Assembly (NCBI RefSeq): GCF_000003195.3
Contig: NC_012876.2
Span: 64,226,407 to 64,290,406 of the forward strand
DNA: 64,000 nt
Source of the DNA: Sorghum bicolor
Lineage: Eukaryota; Streptophyta; Magnoliopsida; Poales; Poaceae
Direction of reading: 5' to 3'
How positions within the stretch are numbered: position 1 is the stretch's first letter; each line of letters begins with the position of its first letter. The notes under the pieces are model-generated. The model saw only the letters and a program-made list of their open reading frames with translations, had not been told where the DNA came from and did not search any database. This document shows positions 33,661 to 46,284 of the stretch, in pieces. Position numbers and translations under genes: made by a program.

Positions 33661-33903
33661 GGCCGTGTTTAGTTCCCGAACCAAAAAATTTCGCGACACT
33701 GTAGCACTTTCGTTTGTTTGTGGTAATTATTGTCCAACTATAGACTAACTAGGCTCAAAAGATTCGTCTCGTAAATTTCGACCAAACTGTGTAATTAATT
33801 TTTATTTTCATCTATATTTAATATTCCATACATGCGTCTAAAGATTCGATGTGATGGAGAATCTTGAAAAATTTTGGGTTTTTATGTGGAAGTAAACAAG
33901 GCC
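33661..33903 (+). mobile_element. MITE, same family, TSD TGG
   Basis: Ends GGCCGTGTTTAGTTCCC and GTAAACAAGGCC are flanked by TGG (33658-33660, 33904-33906). It lies only 140 bp from the previous copy. Confidence 0.85.
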
Positions 33904-34127
33904 TGGATGTTTGATCGTCGGGTCGTCGTTGCTTGGAGCGGCTTCTTTCCGGAGCAGCTTCCCGCGCTTCTTGTGAACTTCTCTGCTCTGTTTTTGTTTG
34001 GCTTTCTTCGGCTTCTCACGAATCCACACAGATAAATATATACTCCAGCTTCTGCTTTTACCTCTCTTCTCCATCCGGATGCTTCCCGACCCCGACGCCT
34101 CTCTTCCCACGGGCATCGCCTCCACCA

Positions 34128-34820
34128 GGTATATATAACTTTTTACCATTATTAAGTTTAGCATCTCTCCAAATACCAACTTAAAATGGTAAATACATTT
34201 TTACCATCAGAACCACGAATTCGATACAAATATACCATATTTGCCTTGGTGGCAGTCCACATCACCTGGCCAACATGGAGACTGAAGGGGAAAAGACCTC
34301 CCTGCCCCTGGCGCCTTGCTCTCCCTTTCTCTCAGCTCAGGACACACATAATCAGCACTGCACTATATTTTTTTATATTTTCAGCAAACACAAGATCAGA
34401 TAAATGATCACACATAATGAATAAATTAACACATATAAATAATCACATATTATATTCACCACTGCAGTGCTGATTGTGCGATCATTTATCTGATAATATT
34501 CACATATAATATTCAGCAAACACAAGATCCGATATATGTGCGATCATTTATCTGAACTTGTGTTTGCTGAAAATATGAAAAAAAAAACACACTGCAGTGC
34601 TGCGTCCTAAGCTGAGAGAAAAGGAAAGCAAAGCGCTAGGGGTAGGAATGTCTTTTCCCCTTCACTTTCCACGCTGGCCAGCTGATGTGGACTGCCACCA
34701 AAGCAAATATGGTATATTTGTATCGAATTCGTAGTTCTGGTGGTAAAAATGTATTTACCATTTTAAAGTTGGTATTTGGAGAGGTGCCATACTTAATAAT
34801 GGTAAAAAGTTATATATCCC
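34128..34820. mobile_element. MULE-type foldback MITE with 9 bp TSD
   Basis: Two inverted arms of about 280 bp (34128-34410 and 34538-34820) surround a ~130 bp AT-rich centre. The outer ends read GGTATATATAACTTTTTACC and, inverted, GGGATATATAACTTTTTACC. CCTCCACCA occurs exactly at 34119-34127 and 34821-34829. A perfect 9 bp duplication with long terminal inverted repeats is the hallmark of Mutator-like elements. No transposase frame is present. Confidence 0.88.
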
Positions 34821-34828
34821 CCTCCACC

Positions 34829-35314
34829 ACGTCCCCCCACCTTCTCATCCTCCCTCTCCCTCTCTGCCTCCTCTCCCCCAGTCCCCCGACGTCAACGACG
34901 GCAGCACAGCGGCCTCGATGCGGCAGCCTCGGCGTGCGCGGCCCCTAGCGCGGCGACCGTACAGCCCGACGCAGTGGGTGGCCGCACCTGGCCGTGGGTG
35001 CGAACGCCCCCTCCTCGGCGACGCGACCGAGCCCCGCCGGTGGCTGCCGGCGTGGCTGGCTCCCCAACACCGCTTCCTCCCCCTACTCCACGTGCGGTCT
35101 TGTGCTACAGGAAACCCTAGAGGTCGCGAGCGCCCAACGGCGACCCTGCCCCTAGCTCCTCTCTCTCCCTCTGTGTGCCCCTATGGCTGGAACCGTTGTC
35201 TCCTCGCCGGATCCAGCCCCATAACAGAGAGACGCGGACACGCTCCTCATCCAGGTCTGTGCCTTGCTTTTTGTTTGTTGATATTGATCCGAAGGTCATC
35301 GCTGCCCCAATGTG
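34829..35314. other. GC-rich stretch between two elements
   Basis: Pyrimidine-rich, then coding-like GC-rich DNA with CTCATCCAG|GTCTGT, a possible donor, near 35253. With the DNA left of the foldback (34070-34127) it might be the first exon of a gene, but no domain is recognised. Confidence 0.3.
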
Positions 35315-35774
35315 AATTTTTTTATTTTTAGTCCAAATTTGAAACAAATTTTGAATTTAACCCGCTTTAGAAAGTATTTTCAGAAATAGGCCGTTTGGCC
35401 CCGCCACCATACATGGCGGGACAAATTTACAGTACCCCGCCATGGCGGCGGGGTAGGGCAGCCACGTGGCACCCGGCTGGCGGGGCTGGCTTACGTGGAC
35501 CCCGCCACCGGACATGGCGGGTTAGGACAACCCCGCCGCGCATCATGGCGAGGTGCCCGAGAAAAGGACCCGCCCTTTCTGTCGAACCCCCAGCCCCCGC
35601 CCTTCCTGTCTAATTTCAAATAAATTTATTAAAAATTTAAATTTAAATATCTATTTAATGATATTAATTTTATATTATACATATTAATATTTTAAATATA
35701 TATGTAATGAAAGTTATTTTTCGAGAAGTAAAAATAATAGATTTAGAAACAGAAACACAGCACAGATGATATGA

Positions 35775-36111
35775 GGCCCTGTTTAGTTCCCTACCCAAAA
35801 TTTTTTCATCCATCCCATCAAATCTTTAGACACATGTATAGAACATTAAATGTAGATAAAAAAATAAACTAATTACACAGTTTAGTTAAGAATCGCGAGA
35901 CGAATCTTTTAAACCTAATTACTCCATAATTAGCCTTAAGTGCTACAGTAACCCACATATGCTAATGACAGATTAATTATGCTTAATAAATTTGTCTTGC
36001 AGTTTCCTGACGAGCTATGTAATTTGTTTTTTTATTAGTTTCTAAAAACCCCTCCCGACATCCTTCCGACATATCCGATGTGACACCCACGTTCCCAATC
36101 TAAACAGGCCC
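35775..36111. mobile_element. MITE nested in the long-TIR element
   Basis: The ends GGCCCTGTTTAGTTCCC and CTAAACAGGCC(CC) are inverted. The interior has ATTACACAGTTTAGTTAAG and GCGAGACGAATCTTTTAA in common with the GGCCTTG family, but it is longer (~337 bp). TSD is not clear. Confidence 0.65.
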
Positions 36112-36112
36112 C

Positions 36113-36300
36113 GAGTGCTGCGCGGAGCCTGCACACTGCGCCGTACAGTGCTGCACAGTGTACGGCTGCAGAGTGCACAGTGCCACTGCACAGTGTGCTG
36201 CACAGTGCCGCTGCACAGTGCTGCACAGTGTGCTGCCGCAGAGTGCACAGTGTGCTGCACAGTGCCGCTGCACAGTGCTGCCGCACACTGCTGCACAGTT
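36113..36300. repeat. Degenerate tandem array of GCTGCACAGTG
   Basis: Roughly 12 variants of the ~10-12 bp unit CTGCACAGTG(TG) occur with occasional GCCGCAGAGTG units. It starts directly at the end of the nested MITE. Open frames across it on both strands are repeats, not genes. Confidence 0.8.
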
Positions 36301-36555
36301 TTCTATGCTACCTCTTCATTCTTAAATATTTATTATTTTCGCTTCTAAAAAAACTTTGATTAAATATTTATTAAAAATATTAATATATATAGTATAAAAT
36401 TAGTATAATTAGATAGATATTTATATTTAATTATTTAATAAATTTATTTGAAGTTAGAAATATTGTACATATCTTTTGTAAATCAAGTTAAAGTTAGTAT
36501 TTTGAAAAATTTTAGAGTTTTTAAAGAAACTAAAGAAGGCTTAGAGCACAGTGAG

Positions 36556-36602
36556 GTAGGCATGCATAGCGGCAGCAGGAGTAGGCATGCATAGCGGCAG
36601 CT
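36556..36602. repeat. Short direct repeat
   Basis: GTAGGCATGCATAGCGGCAG occurs twice, starting near 36556 and 36583, separated by 7 bp. Confidence 0.8.
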
Positions 36603-36664
36603 TTCCTAGACGTGACAGGAGAGCATAGTGAACCGCCGCGCCGGTCGCATCCAACAGCAATTGA

Positions 36665-36901
36665 AGAAGTCTTTCCAAAATATTTTAGGAAATCGATATT
36701 TTAGCATTTTTGTTTATAATTGACAAATATTGTCTAATCATAGACTAACTAGGTTTAAAAGATTCGTCTCGTCAATTCCAACCAAACTGCGCAATTAGTT
36801 TTTATTTTCGTCTATATTTAATACTTCATGCATATGTTTAAAGATTTGATATGATAAAAATCTAAAAAATTTTGTAAAATCTTTTAGGAATAAAACAAGC
36901 C
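36665..36901 (+). mobile_element. Diverged MITE, GGCCTTGTTTAG family, TSD TGA
   Basis: The interior (GACTAACTAGG, AAAGATTCGTCTCGTCAATT, CGTCTATATTTAATACTTC) is clear and the ends are diverged (AGAAGTCTTTCC, AAAACAAGCC). TGA lies on both sides (36662-36664, 36902-36904). Confidence 0.65.
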
Positions 36902-36975
36902 TGACATCGCTTGCTGAGTATGTGCCTGGGCGTTGCGTGCTGCAGGTGGGTCAGTATAGGCTGCTGGTCTACAGC

Positions 36976-37198
36976 CTTAAACCTAAATTTTTTCAAAATT
37001 TTTTATCACATCCAATATTTGAACATATATATGAAATATTAAATATATATAAAAATAAAAACTAATTGCTCAGTTTATCTGTAATTTGTAAGACAAATCT
37101 TTTAAGCCTAATTAGTTTATAATTAAATAATATTTATCACATACAAACGAAAAGTGGTACAGTAACTGTTTCTCAAAAATTTTTGGAACTAAATAAGA
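36976..37198 (-). mobile_element. Diverged MITE, same family, minus orientation
   Basis: AACTAATTGCTCAGTTTATC, AAGCCTAATTAGTTTATAAT and GGTACAGTAACTG match the family interior in reverse. The ends are eroded; no TSD is seen. Confidence 0.5.
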
Positions 37199-37480
37199 TT
37201 GTACATCGCTTGCAGGTGCTGCTCCATGCGCCGCCATGGATGGCGGGGTTGCCTAACCCGCCATGATGGGTGGCGGGGTATACTTTGCCACGTACCCCGC
37301 CACGTCAGCAGACCCCGGAAGGCGCCAGGCCAGGTGGCACCTTGACCCCGCCGCATGGCGGGGTTCAGTGTTTTTGCCCTACCATGGTGGCGGGGCCAAA
37401 CGGCATAGTTTTGAAAAAACTTTACAAACCGGCCTAAATTTGAAATTTATTTTAAATTTGGGCTAAAAATAAAAAAAAAT

Positions 37481-39710
37481 CCCCAGTGTATGGTTTCAAT
37501 TGTTTTAAGTTGATTAGACCTTTATTCTACTACCGATCTAAATTAGCAAGAAACCACTATATTGTAGAATAAAAAGGAAAAACAAAATTACTGTGTACAC
37601 ATGCAACTGACAGATGTTTATTTTTAATGTGAACTTCCCACTGCGAGGAAATAGTAGAATGGGAGTTCAAGTCCCACTGCTTTAGTCTCTAACGAACAAT
37701 CTCAAGGTACTTTTTGGACCATTTTCAGGCCCGCTTTTGTGAGACACATTTTTTGTACTTCATTTACAGTTCTAAAACTATAGTTATAAGGTGAAAACGT
37801 GCAGCTGTCTTCCACTATAGTTATAAGGTGAAAACGTGCAGCTGTCTTCCACTTGCTTGGTTATATAACCATGATTCTAGAGGAAAGTTACAGTGAACCT
37901 CTTCACCATGAATCGAAATGTTCATACTGCTTTGGCCTAGGAAATTTATTTATAATAGGTGGTTACGACGATTACTCTCTAATAATCTTCGTTTACTATT
38001 CCTTTCAAGCTGCACTGTAACCAGGCAAATACTTTCGCTAGCAATGTTTCCAATATAAACATATACAATTACTTCAGTTGTTTTCTCACATAATCGAGGC
38101 TTCTCATGTTCTTCATAGACCATACGCTACAGAAGTAAGATAGTCCATTTTATTTCTTTTATGTACTCCCCCTGTAATAAATAATGTTATGATAGTTCCT
38201 ACGATTAATTGGTTCAGAACCTTTTGAAATCAGTTTCTCTGATAGCCTGGTACTTTTCCTTTTTTTTTTTCAATTCTGACTGACCTTCCTCCTGAATGTC
38301 TCTGGAGCTTCATTATTACACGTGTAATTCCATGGCCAACCTTTTATATTTCCTATACCTGTCTGGTGATTACTATTCCTTCCTGGACTTGACTTTGGAT
38401 TGGTAAATTTTTTTTGTAATAAATAGTCTCATGGTCTAATTAATTTTTTCTGCAAAGAATGGCACATGCTCTCTTTTATTTGTCTGTGACTTGATTCAGA
38501 ATGCTCATGACAAAGGACCGATATGGGACTCATGATGGTGGAAAATGGCTGCAGAGCTCAAACTGTTTGCCATTAACCAATGGGAGGTAGACTGAAAGCA
38601 ACCATTCTCTATATTATCTGTTGTTAAATGTCCTTTCATCTTTAGCAAAGAATATTATCGAAGAAAAGGCATTGCCTGGAAATTCACATGTCATAGGAAC
38701 TAATTAACTATTTCAAATATTGACATTTAACGTTTAATGACGCGTGAATTAGCTTAAGAGACAGCTAATAATCTTATGCAATTGAAAGGATGTTAGATAC
38801 CATGAACCTATGTATTTAAAAAAAGCTAAAATGTCTTACAATTTGGAACGGAGAGTAGCTTACAAGGTGGATAGGATGATGTGTGTAGAACCATGCTACT
38901 GGTAGGTATCTTTTGAATCAAAGTAACACATTATATATATATATTTTTATAGTTATACAAGTTTCCTAGCATCTCATCTATGACTATGAGAGAAGCCATT
39001 TTAGTTTGTGTAATACGGGGTTCTATGGCTACCAGTAGAATCAAGATTGGTAGCTATCATAGCTTTACAAGGTCGCATTTCATCTAAAGGTCGCCTACAT
39101 CATTTTCTAAGGCATCTTAGTAGGCAACCATATTTACAGTTACCAATGGTGGTATAGCAATTCTGCTCTGCTTATCGGACAGAGTCTTTGTGTCTCTCAC
39201 ACACTATTAATCATATATAACTGGCTAATTTATTTTTCTACATAATCAAAGTTTGGTCCTAGGATGTTAGTGTGTCCTGAGTAGAAGAGAAAGAAGGATT
39301 CCATATATTAGTGTGTTCTTGACAAAATTCATGGTGTATACTAGGTTCATAAGATTGCCAACCTGAATTATTCTTTTTTGGAAGCAAAAGCCTTGCTGCT
39401 TTTGTCACATGGTCTTTTTATATCTTTTTTTGCTTCTTGATCTGCCACAGAGTGTGAACTATGATATTAGTTTTATAATGTTTTCCATCATTAGATGGAT
39501 GCAAAATATAGAAGCAATTCAGTTGAGAGATATATGTGTGTGCTTTTACCTTTTTTCTCTTTTGTTCTGTTCAATTGAATTTTATTCTCACCACATTTCC
39601 TCTGTTGCATATATTTTACATTGTCAATAATGTCATCCTCATGGCTCATTGGCCCAGCCTAACTTTAGTTCTTAGATGTTAATGCATTATGATCTTAGAG
39701 TTCATGCTAG
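37481..39710. other. Intergenic DNA, no gene recognised
   Basis: AT-rich. An exon-like segment near 38500-38588 (after ATTCAG, before GAG|GTAGAC) could belong to an untranslated or non-coding transcript, but its frames are short and match no known domain. Confidence 0.4.
37777..37850. repeat. Tandem duplication, period 37 bp
   Basis: Two identical 37 bp copies beginning ACTATAGTTATAAGGTG start at 37777 and 37814. Confidence 0.88.
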
Positions 39711-39943
39711 GGCCTTGTTTACTTCCAAAAAGTTTTGCAAAATAGGAATAGTAGCAATTTCGTTTGTATTTGACAAATATTATTTAATTATAGACTAACT
39801 AGGCTCAAAAGATTCGTCTCGTCAATTCCGACCAAACTGTACAATTAGTTTTAATTTTCATCTATATTTAACACTCCATGCATACGTCTAAAGATTCGAT
39901 GTGACGGAGAATCTGCAAAATTTTTCAGGAACTAAACAAGCCC
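39711..39943 (+). mobile_element. MITE, GGCCTTGTTTAG family, TSD TAG
   Basis: Ends GGCCTTGTTTACTTCC and GAACTAAACAAGCCC are flanked by TAG (39708-39710, 39944-39946). The full family interior is present. Confidence 0.85.
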
Positions 39944-42900
39944 TAGATATTGAGGTTATACATTGCATTTATTCTACGTTTTTTTCCTAGGAGTATTCTT
40001 TTTTTGGTGTTTCAAAATTCATGAGACAATGAAAGGGCTTCTACCAAAGTTATTCGTGAGAACATATATTTGGACAGTAGTCATCTATTGTAAAAAGTGC
40101 TTGGCTGCTGGTAAACATGAGAGCATAAAAGTATCAATATAATATATCCTTAAAATACTCGGGGAACTTACTAAACATAGTTTAACCTTGCCAATAAATA
40201 TAGTCAGGTCAGTCTTTTATGAAAATATTAGATTTTGCAAAGCACTGAAACCTTATTGCCTCTTCTTTAGTCTCTGATGCTACTCAAGTGGGCTCATGGA
40301 TTAGCTTTATTTTAATTTCTGTCCCTCCGCTAGATAGTTTTATTTTACGTGTTGATTTGGCTGCTACAGTCTACAGATTCACAATCCTTATGTTATACAC
40401 TATTAGGTTATAACATCAAGTCATTGTCTAGGTCTCACAAACCCTGTTCTCTCTAATACACAATCGACCTAGGATCCAGACTTGCCCAGGCTACAGCTTC
40501 ACCAAACAGCCTAGCTTACAGACTCTGACGACAAAGTTACAAGTTGAGGCTCTCCCTCTCAGCCACCACGTAAATTCCACTCCATAGCTAAGCGCTACAA
40601 ATATTTATATTAGTCCCAATGCTACGATCTTTATTGTTGTTACAATACATTCATATATCATTGTACGTGAGATAACAATACTTTTCCCCCTGATTACTAT
40701 ATTGTAACTGGACTGTGGTATATCCAAAATAACATCTACCATGTTCACCTCGATAGGCTTTTGACAAACTTGATGATGTGAATCTGATGATGCTATGCTG
40801 GCCTATGCATCCAGAGTACCAAGGAGCATCACCACTCAAAAAGCATCCTGTCCAAGGGACACGTGATCGTTTCTTCATGTGCTAGCTAATGAGACTATGC
40901 ATGTATAATGCGATATGTTTTTCTGTTCTAATCTACAGACTTTTCATGACTAACCTTCTTAATTATTGGTCTGTTACATTCAACCTTTGTGTTGGTTATC
41001 CTAATTTGCCTACCCCCTTGCTAGATGTATAAATGACACATCCTCTTCATGTTTGTTGTTAAACTGATGGTCCATGTATATCGTGTTTCCTATTCTCTGT
41101 CTTTAGGTAAAATCAAACTACACTGTTACCAAAAATCTTGACAACCCGCGCACATAATTAATGGCACTAAATTAACATCCTTTTTTTTTGTTTCCTGGTA
41201 TAATCACAGAAGGTCGTAATGTTAAAGGGTACTCCAAGTATTTTGTCTTCCCTTTTGTTAGGATTTGTCCCTTGGCTGATCTTCATCTATGTTGCACTAT
41301 AGTAATCAACATCAAACCATGTATGCCTTGCTGCGGCTTGACACCGGAGGCACCAATGCCATGTTCCTAACGAATAATCATGGTTCATGGAAAGCGAGAC
41401 TTTTTTTTTCTGAAAAAAAGGTTTTTCGAAGTATTTGGTTCCTCTTTCGCTTTCCTCCCGTGCGATGGCGGGCGGGTTTCACTAGTTGGACATCTAGACT
41501 TGCCAGCTTTGCTGCGTGGACGTTGGGCCGTATCTGCGCATCACATGGGCCTCCCATCTGGCTATACCCTGTGAATCTGTGATGGCGTGAGCGTCGTTTG
41601 GTAAGCCCCTTTTTCCATGACTAGTTAAGTGCCCGTGCGTTTCTATGGGTATACAAAGAATCCCATTGTATAAGCTACACGAGTAAAACATATATAAAAT
41701 CCCATAACATTTAGTAACTGTAGAAATTGAATCATATTGAATAATTTTGTTAGCAACTTTAGCCGCTATTGGACATTGCCTTGAACGAAAATCTATTGCA
41801 AATTTGAGTGCAGAACCCTTGTCTCTCTGATTTTCAGTTGGTGAATCATTGTTCTAAGTTTTGGAGATGCCATGCAAGAATTACATAAATTACTTATACT
41901 CAAATGTACACTCAGGTTTGACAACATTTCAAACGGAGAACAATGTTACACAATTCCAAACAAGGTAGAATAGAAACCAATTGCAAAGAAAGTCAATATA
42001 TAACCTTAATAGATCTCCAAGAAACTGAGCTATTGTAAGGTGAGGGTGAGATCTGTCTTTCCTTTATTACTTGGTGGTGTAAGATAATTGGGATGACCTC
42101 TAACAACTAAATTAGGACAACATATAGAACAATCAGTAGTTATTGTAGGGAAAACTTTGGTGTCAAATTGTCAGCCTCAACTCCATGACTCAAAGCTCTG
42201 AATTCTCGCTTTTGGGACTCATGACAGAAGCTGAGATCTGTGCTCCGACAAACTTTTACAATTTCAATCGGTGAAGAACCAATGTCGTGCACCTAGAATG
42301 CCAGTAAAAGCACAATATATGAGAAAACAACAAACCAAACAAAAAAAGAAAAGATTATTATTGTATTGCTTAAGCACCGCACAATATGACTATAAGGGGG
42401 AGAGTGAGAGAGGTTAGGATGTATTAATCAATTTTTAAAACCACAACATAATTTAGAAAACTATTACTCATCTACAAGCATATTTTAATATTAAAAGCAT
42501 ATAGACAGGATTCACAACACATAGAAATAACAAAGGCAATAGGATTAGTAGGTGTCTACCAACATGTTCTGTACAGATAAGTAATCGTGAGTTGGTATTG
42601 CACAGTTTAGTCATTCTTACATTGGATGATGGAACAATATCAGGCCTCCAAGATGTATGAGGCTCAATCAGTTGGGTAGGTGTTGAAAATGATGTTTTTT
42701 CAAAACCTTTTTCGGTAGATATTGGAGGTCTCTAGTCTTCAACACTAAAATCAAGAATTCTTAACCACATGATCTCTTCAAGATATTCTGTCCTATCCCT
42801 GTAAGACCAAAAAGGATCACATGCATATGAAGTTCTAAACCTAAATGCATAATAAATTCAAGAAAAACCGGGCAACCACAACTATTATCTGATATAGAAA

Positions 42901-44737
42901 CAAATCTGGCCGACTCCGTTATGGAAGGTGTGACAGCACACGCTAGCTTGTCGATGATGCACAACAGCTTACAATGGGATCCGTCTGTCTCACGCGGATG
43001 ACGGCGATGGAATTGACACCGAGAAGGAGAAGGTAGTAGCCAGGTCAACCGGCGCTGCCCACCTGTGGAAGCGGAGATCCACTCGGCGTTGTCCGCATAG
43101 CTGGTCATCGTGTGCCATTTTTAGTTACAAGCCTGCATAGGCTGTTGGGTGCCATTATCGTCCTTATTTTCAGAAGGGATTAATATTAAAAATAACTGCA
43201 CAAGTTAAAAAAAGGACATAGTAGTAAGAAATTAATGAAACAAATAAAAGCTAATGAAAAGAAAGTTAGATACATAATAGTGAATATGAAGGTTAGCACA
43301 TCTGTATTACTCTCAGCATGTTAATCTCAGCATGTTAAGGAGCTGCAGTTTTTCAGTAAGGAAATTAATATATACCCTCTCCAAAGGAACCAATTACATA
43401 TAGATCTCTGTGCAACCTTATTTTGCACAGCCAAACCATCCAATTTAGTGAGGAGAAAAGTCCTACTAACACATCCATTCCAATGAAACTTGAAGGCTCT
43501 CTAAAATCATTATTAGCTGTGTCAAAAATATGAAGGTACATTCATTTATCAGTGATCCAAATTTCCTTTTCATTTGACGTATAACAAATAAAATTGGGGA
43601 TGGTGCTCCTAAATTTTCACAATCATGCACTTATGGATCAACAAAAATAGATAAAAGCTCCTTCTGCAGTTTCGAACCAGAAGCATGAAGGCATCAAGGA
43701 CAATATCATACATGTTTCCAACACCCTCCAGGGACACACCAAGACCCTGCAGATGTTCATGCCAATATGTCATCAACGAGGAACTGCTGTTACTGATCCT
43801 TCAGGTCTTGTTTTAGAAATTTCAGTCATTTATTAGCCCAAACATCAGTACCAATTGCAAAAATGCAAGAAAAAATATGCTATAGAACCAGATGGCTGTG
43901 CTTTATGAGTCTCAGCCTAAAATTAGCGCTGTTGGACGAGCAATTGCCACCATTTCTAAGTTTATATGTTTAATGAGCTCTATACAACACTAAGATTTTA
44001 GAGCCATCACATTACATTGGCCTAAAATTCGAAATTTATATGGGTCAGCTAGGCAACTGCATATGCACCTCGACGCCTCGACACCGCCGGACGTGTCACA
44101 GCCCTGCCGAGTGGCAGGTATTGTCAATGTCCAAGCCGCTGTCTGGTGAGCGATGAATCCCTCGCCTATCTCGACATAGCTGACACCAGTTGGTGTGCAA
44201 GTTGTACTTGCCGTTGTTGATCTCTGATCCATCCCTACGTGCCAACTGATCGATAGGCAGCTTAGCTGTTGAATTGGGCAACAAATTCACAGGCCTCTTT
44301 TTCAAAAAAAAAACAAATTCACGGGTTTCTTCTTTAAGGTCAGTGGCGAGTGCCCCCTCTTTACTGATTCGGTTTAAAGTAATAATGCAAAATATTAGGC
44401 AACTGCTGACATCTAGAATTGCTATACAGAACTAATCATCTTGAGATACTGCTGGCTATTATCACTCTCTCACATGTATTTGCTGACATCTAGAATTATT
44501 TTGATTTACTGGTAGAGTGAATGTGTTTGTATAAAGCACACAATAAACCATATAGTGTCTCCAAGCGTAAACAACTACATCAGGCAAGGGCAGGGATTGT
44601 GCCGAGCAAGTTACATGCACAAAGCAACAATTTTTGAAACCCAGGCATCAAAAAATTTAGAAACTAAGTATATAGCAAGAACAATCGCAAGAGAAAACCT
44701 CATGCATTGGATGGAAAGTGAAGGTATATTACCTACC
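39944..44737. other. Intergenic DNA, no gene recognised
   Basis: AT-rich with scattered ORFs. The longest with a true ATG is a 115-codon minus frame at 42761-43108 without recognisable domain; it might be part of a non-coding or lineage-specific transcript. A terminus-like word CTAGTTAAGTGCCCGTGCG lies at about 41624. A 14 bp word TCTCAGCATGTTAA is duplicated near 43311-43338. Confidence 0.4.
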
Positions 44738-45250
44738 TTGTGAGCTTGGGCCGGGCAGGCAGCCTGGGTGGCTTCCTTGACGCTTGCAGTGGGTCCTTGA
44801 CAGTAAGAGGAAGAACGGGAGGAGATCCGTTCGGGTCAGAGGAAGAGTAGAGAGGGAAAATCATGGCGTCATCGATCTCTGGGTAGCCACCGCCGGTGAC
44901 CCCAAACCCTAGCTCGGCAAGGCACAGCGAGACGATGAGCGCGACAACGGCGGAGACGTCAGCCCCGGCGTGCGCAACCGTGATGGCAACGTTGAGGGCC
45001 ACGACGCAGGGAGCGATGGAGGGTGCGGCGGTGACCTATGCGCAGGGATGCGGAGCGAGGCGGTGGCCAATCGAGCAGGCAGTTGTGGAGCTGGCGGCGT
45101 GGGGGAGTTGCGTGAGGAGGAAGACCGTCTCGTTCGCAGAGGCCGTGGGTGCGTTCTTTTTTTTCTCGGGAGTCCGATGTTTTTTCCCCGAGCGACGGAG
45201 GCAGGCCGATGGCTCGGTATGACGATATCATTCGGATCTTTTTTGTTGTA
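44738..45250 (-). other. GC-rich exon-like segment of unknown nature
   Basis: On the minus strand an open stretch (about 45002-44742) with a hydrophobic start ends at CTCACAAG|GTAGGT, a strong donor. The frame has no ATG before an upstream stop, and no family is recognised. It may be the first exon of a non-coding or decayed gene. Confidence 0.3.
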
Positions 45251-46284
45251 GAGATTACGTATATACATATGCCATGCTTGTCGGTCTCGCATACCCTGTG
45301 GCTCCGCCACCGCTCCTACAACTAAAAAAACAAAACATGAACACTTTTTGGTGTGATATGTGTTTTAATCACCATGCCCTTCCATGCGATTCCGTGCCAC
45401 ATCACACCATCACACCAAAAATCACCCCCAATCACCGGCACGCGGGAATCACCGCGACCATTCCCCATCGCATGTGGGACTCTCCTTTCTCTGCGCACGC
45501 ATGCTACCACGCCAGCACGCCTCACCCACGTCACCACGCCAGCTCGCCCCCCCCCCCCACACACTGCCGCCGCGACCGCACACCACTCCCCACACTTGCC
45601 CACTTAGGTCACGGGCCGTGCCTAGGTGGCCGCTCGCAGACGAAGCGAAGAGAGGCTGATCGAGAGAAGCCCACACCAGCATCACCTCCAACCGGTGAGG
45701 GCAGAGCTCCTCCAGCCGTCGGCGATGGTGGCTTTCTCATGTGGCACCCATCGCATGGCGGCGTAGCTATAGAGGCACAACGAGCCTTCATCACGACGAC
45801 GGCCCAGGCAGAAGCAGCGACCAGGCCAGATCTCTTGCAGCGGCGCACATAGGTGGATGTCGGCGGCACGTCAGACGTGCTTGGGAGGGGAACCTCCTGG
45901 CAGCGGCGGCGCGGAATCACTAATACCGGAGTAGGTACTAATTCGCTGATTCATGTCTCAGTTCAGGATTTAGGGTTCCAAATTTGTGGAGAAGTTTTGA
46001 TTGACCAAATTTGGGTTTCGGGAACTTGGGGAAAGTTGATATTTGATTGAGATTTGCAAAATCCCATCCTTCCAAGTGCTAACCTGAACCCTAGCTCCTT
46101 CTAGAGCTCAGCCTTTCTGATTCCTTCTCTTTGTTTCCCTTTCTGAATCTAGCCCTTACATTATGGACCTCTTAGCTCTTACAAATTTTGCCTTTAGATT
46201 GCTAGATTATTTTGCTCACTTTTGTAGAGATTTACTTACTATAATTATTTTTGCAAGATATTATCTTGGAGAAATGTGGCACAG
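45251..46284. other. Intergenic DNA
   Basis: Contains a C-rich stretch (45546-45558) and pyrimidine-rich DNA; small frames on both strands, none recognised. The right part may be intron sequence of the enolase fragment. Confidence 0.35.

Larger units (their letters stand above)
35315..37480. mobile_element. Long-TIR DNA element, probably Mutator-like, non-autonomous
   Basis: Inverted arms of ~270-285 bp at 35315-35600 and 37210-37480 share the subterminal motif CCGTTTGGCCCCGCCACCAT and several ACCCCGCCA/TGGCGGGGT words. Flanking words CCCCAATGTG (35305-35314) and CCCCAGTGTA (37481-37490) look like a decayed 9-10 bp TSD. The interior has no transposase and holds younger insertions. Class assignment rests on TIR length and TSD size. 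Confidence 0.65.

Noticed and set aside
34685..34948. An ORF crossing the right end of the foldback element
   Set aside because: Its first half is element arm sequence; only the part right of 34829 could be host coding, and that has no recognisable domain.
36035..36348. Cys/His/Ala-rich ORFs on both strands
   Set aside because: They read through a tandem CTGCACAGTG array; period and composition explain the open frames.
42761..43108. 115-codon minus ORF with ATG
   Set aside because: No domain, no promoter or splice support, AT-rich surroundings; not called as a gene.
44733..45002. 89-codon minus frame with hydrophobic start
   Set aside because: It has no ATG before an upstream stop and no family match; kept only as an exon-like segment.
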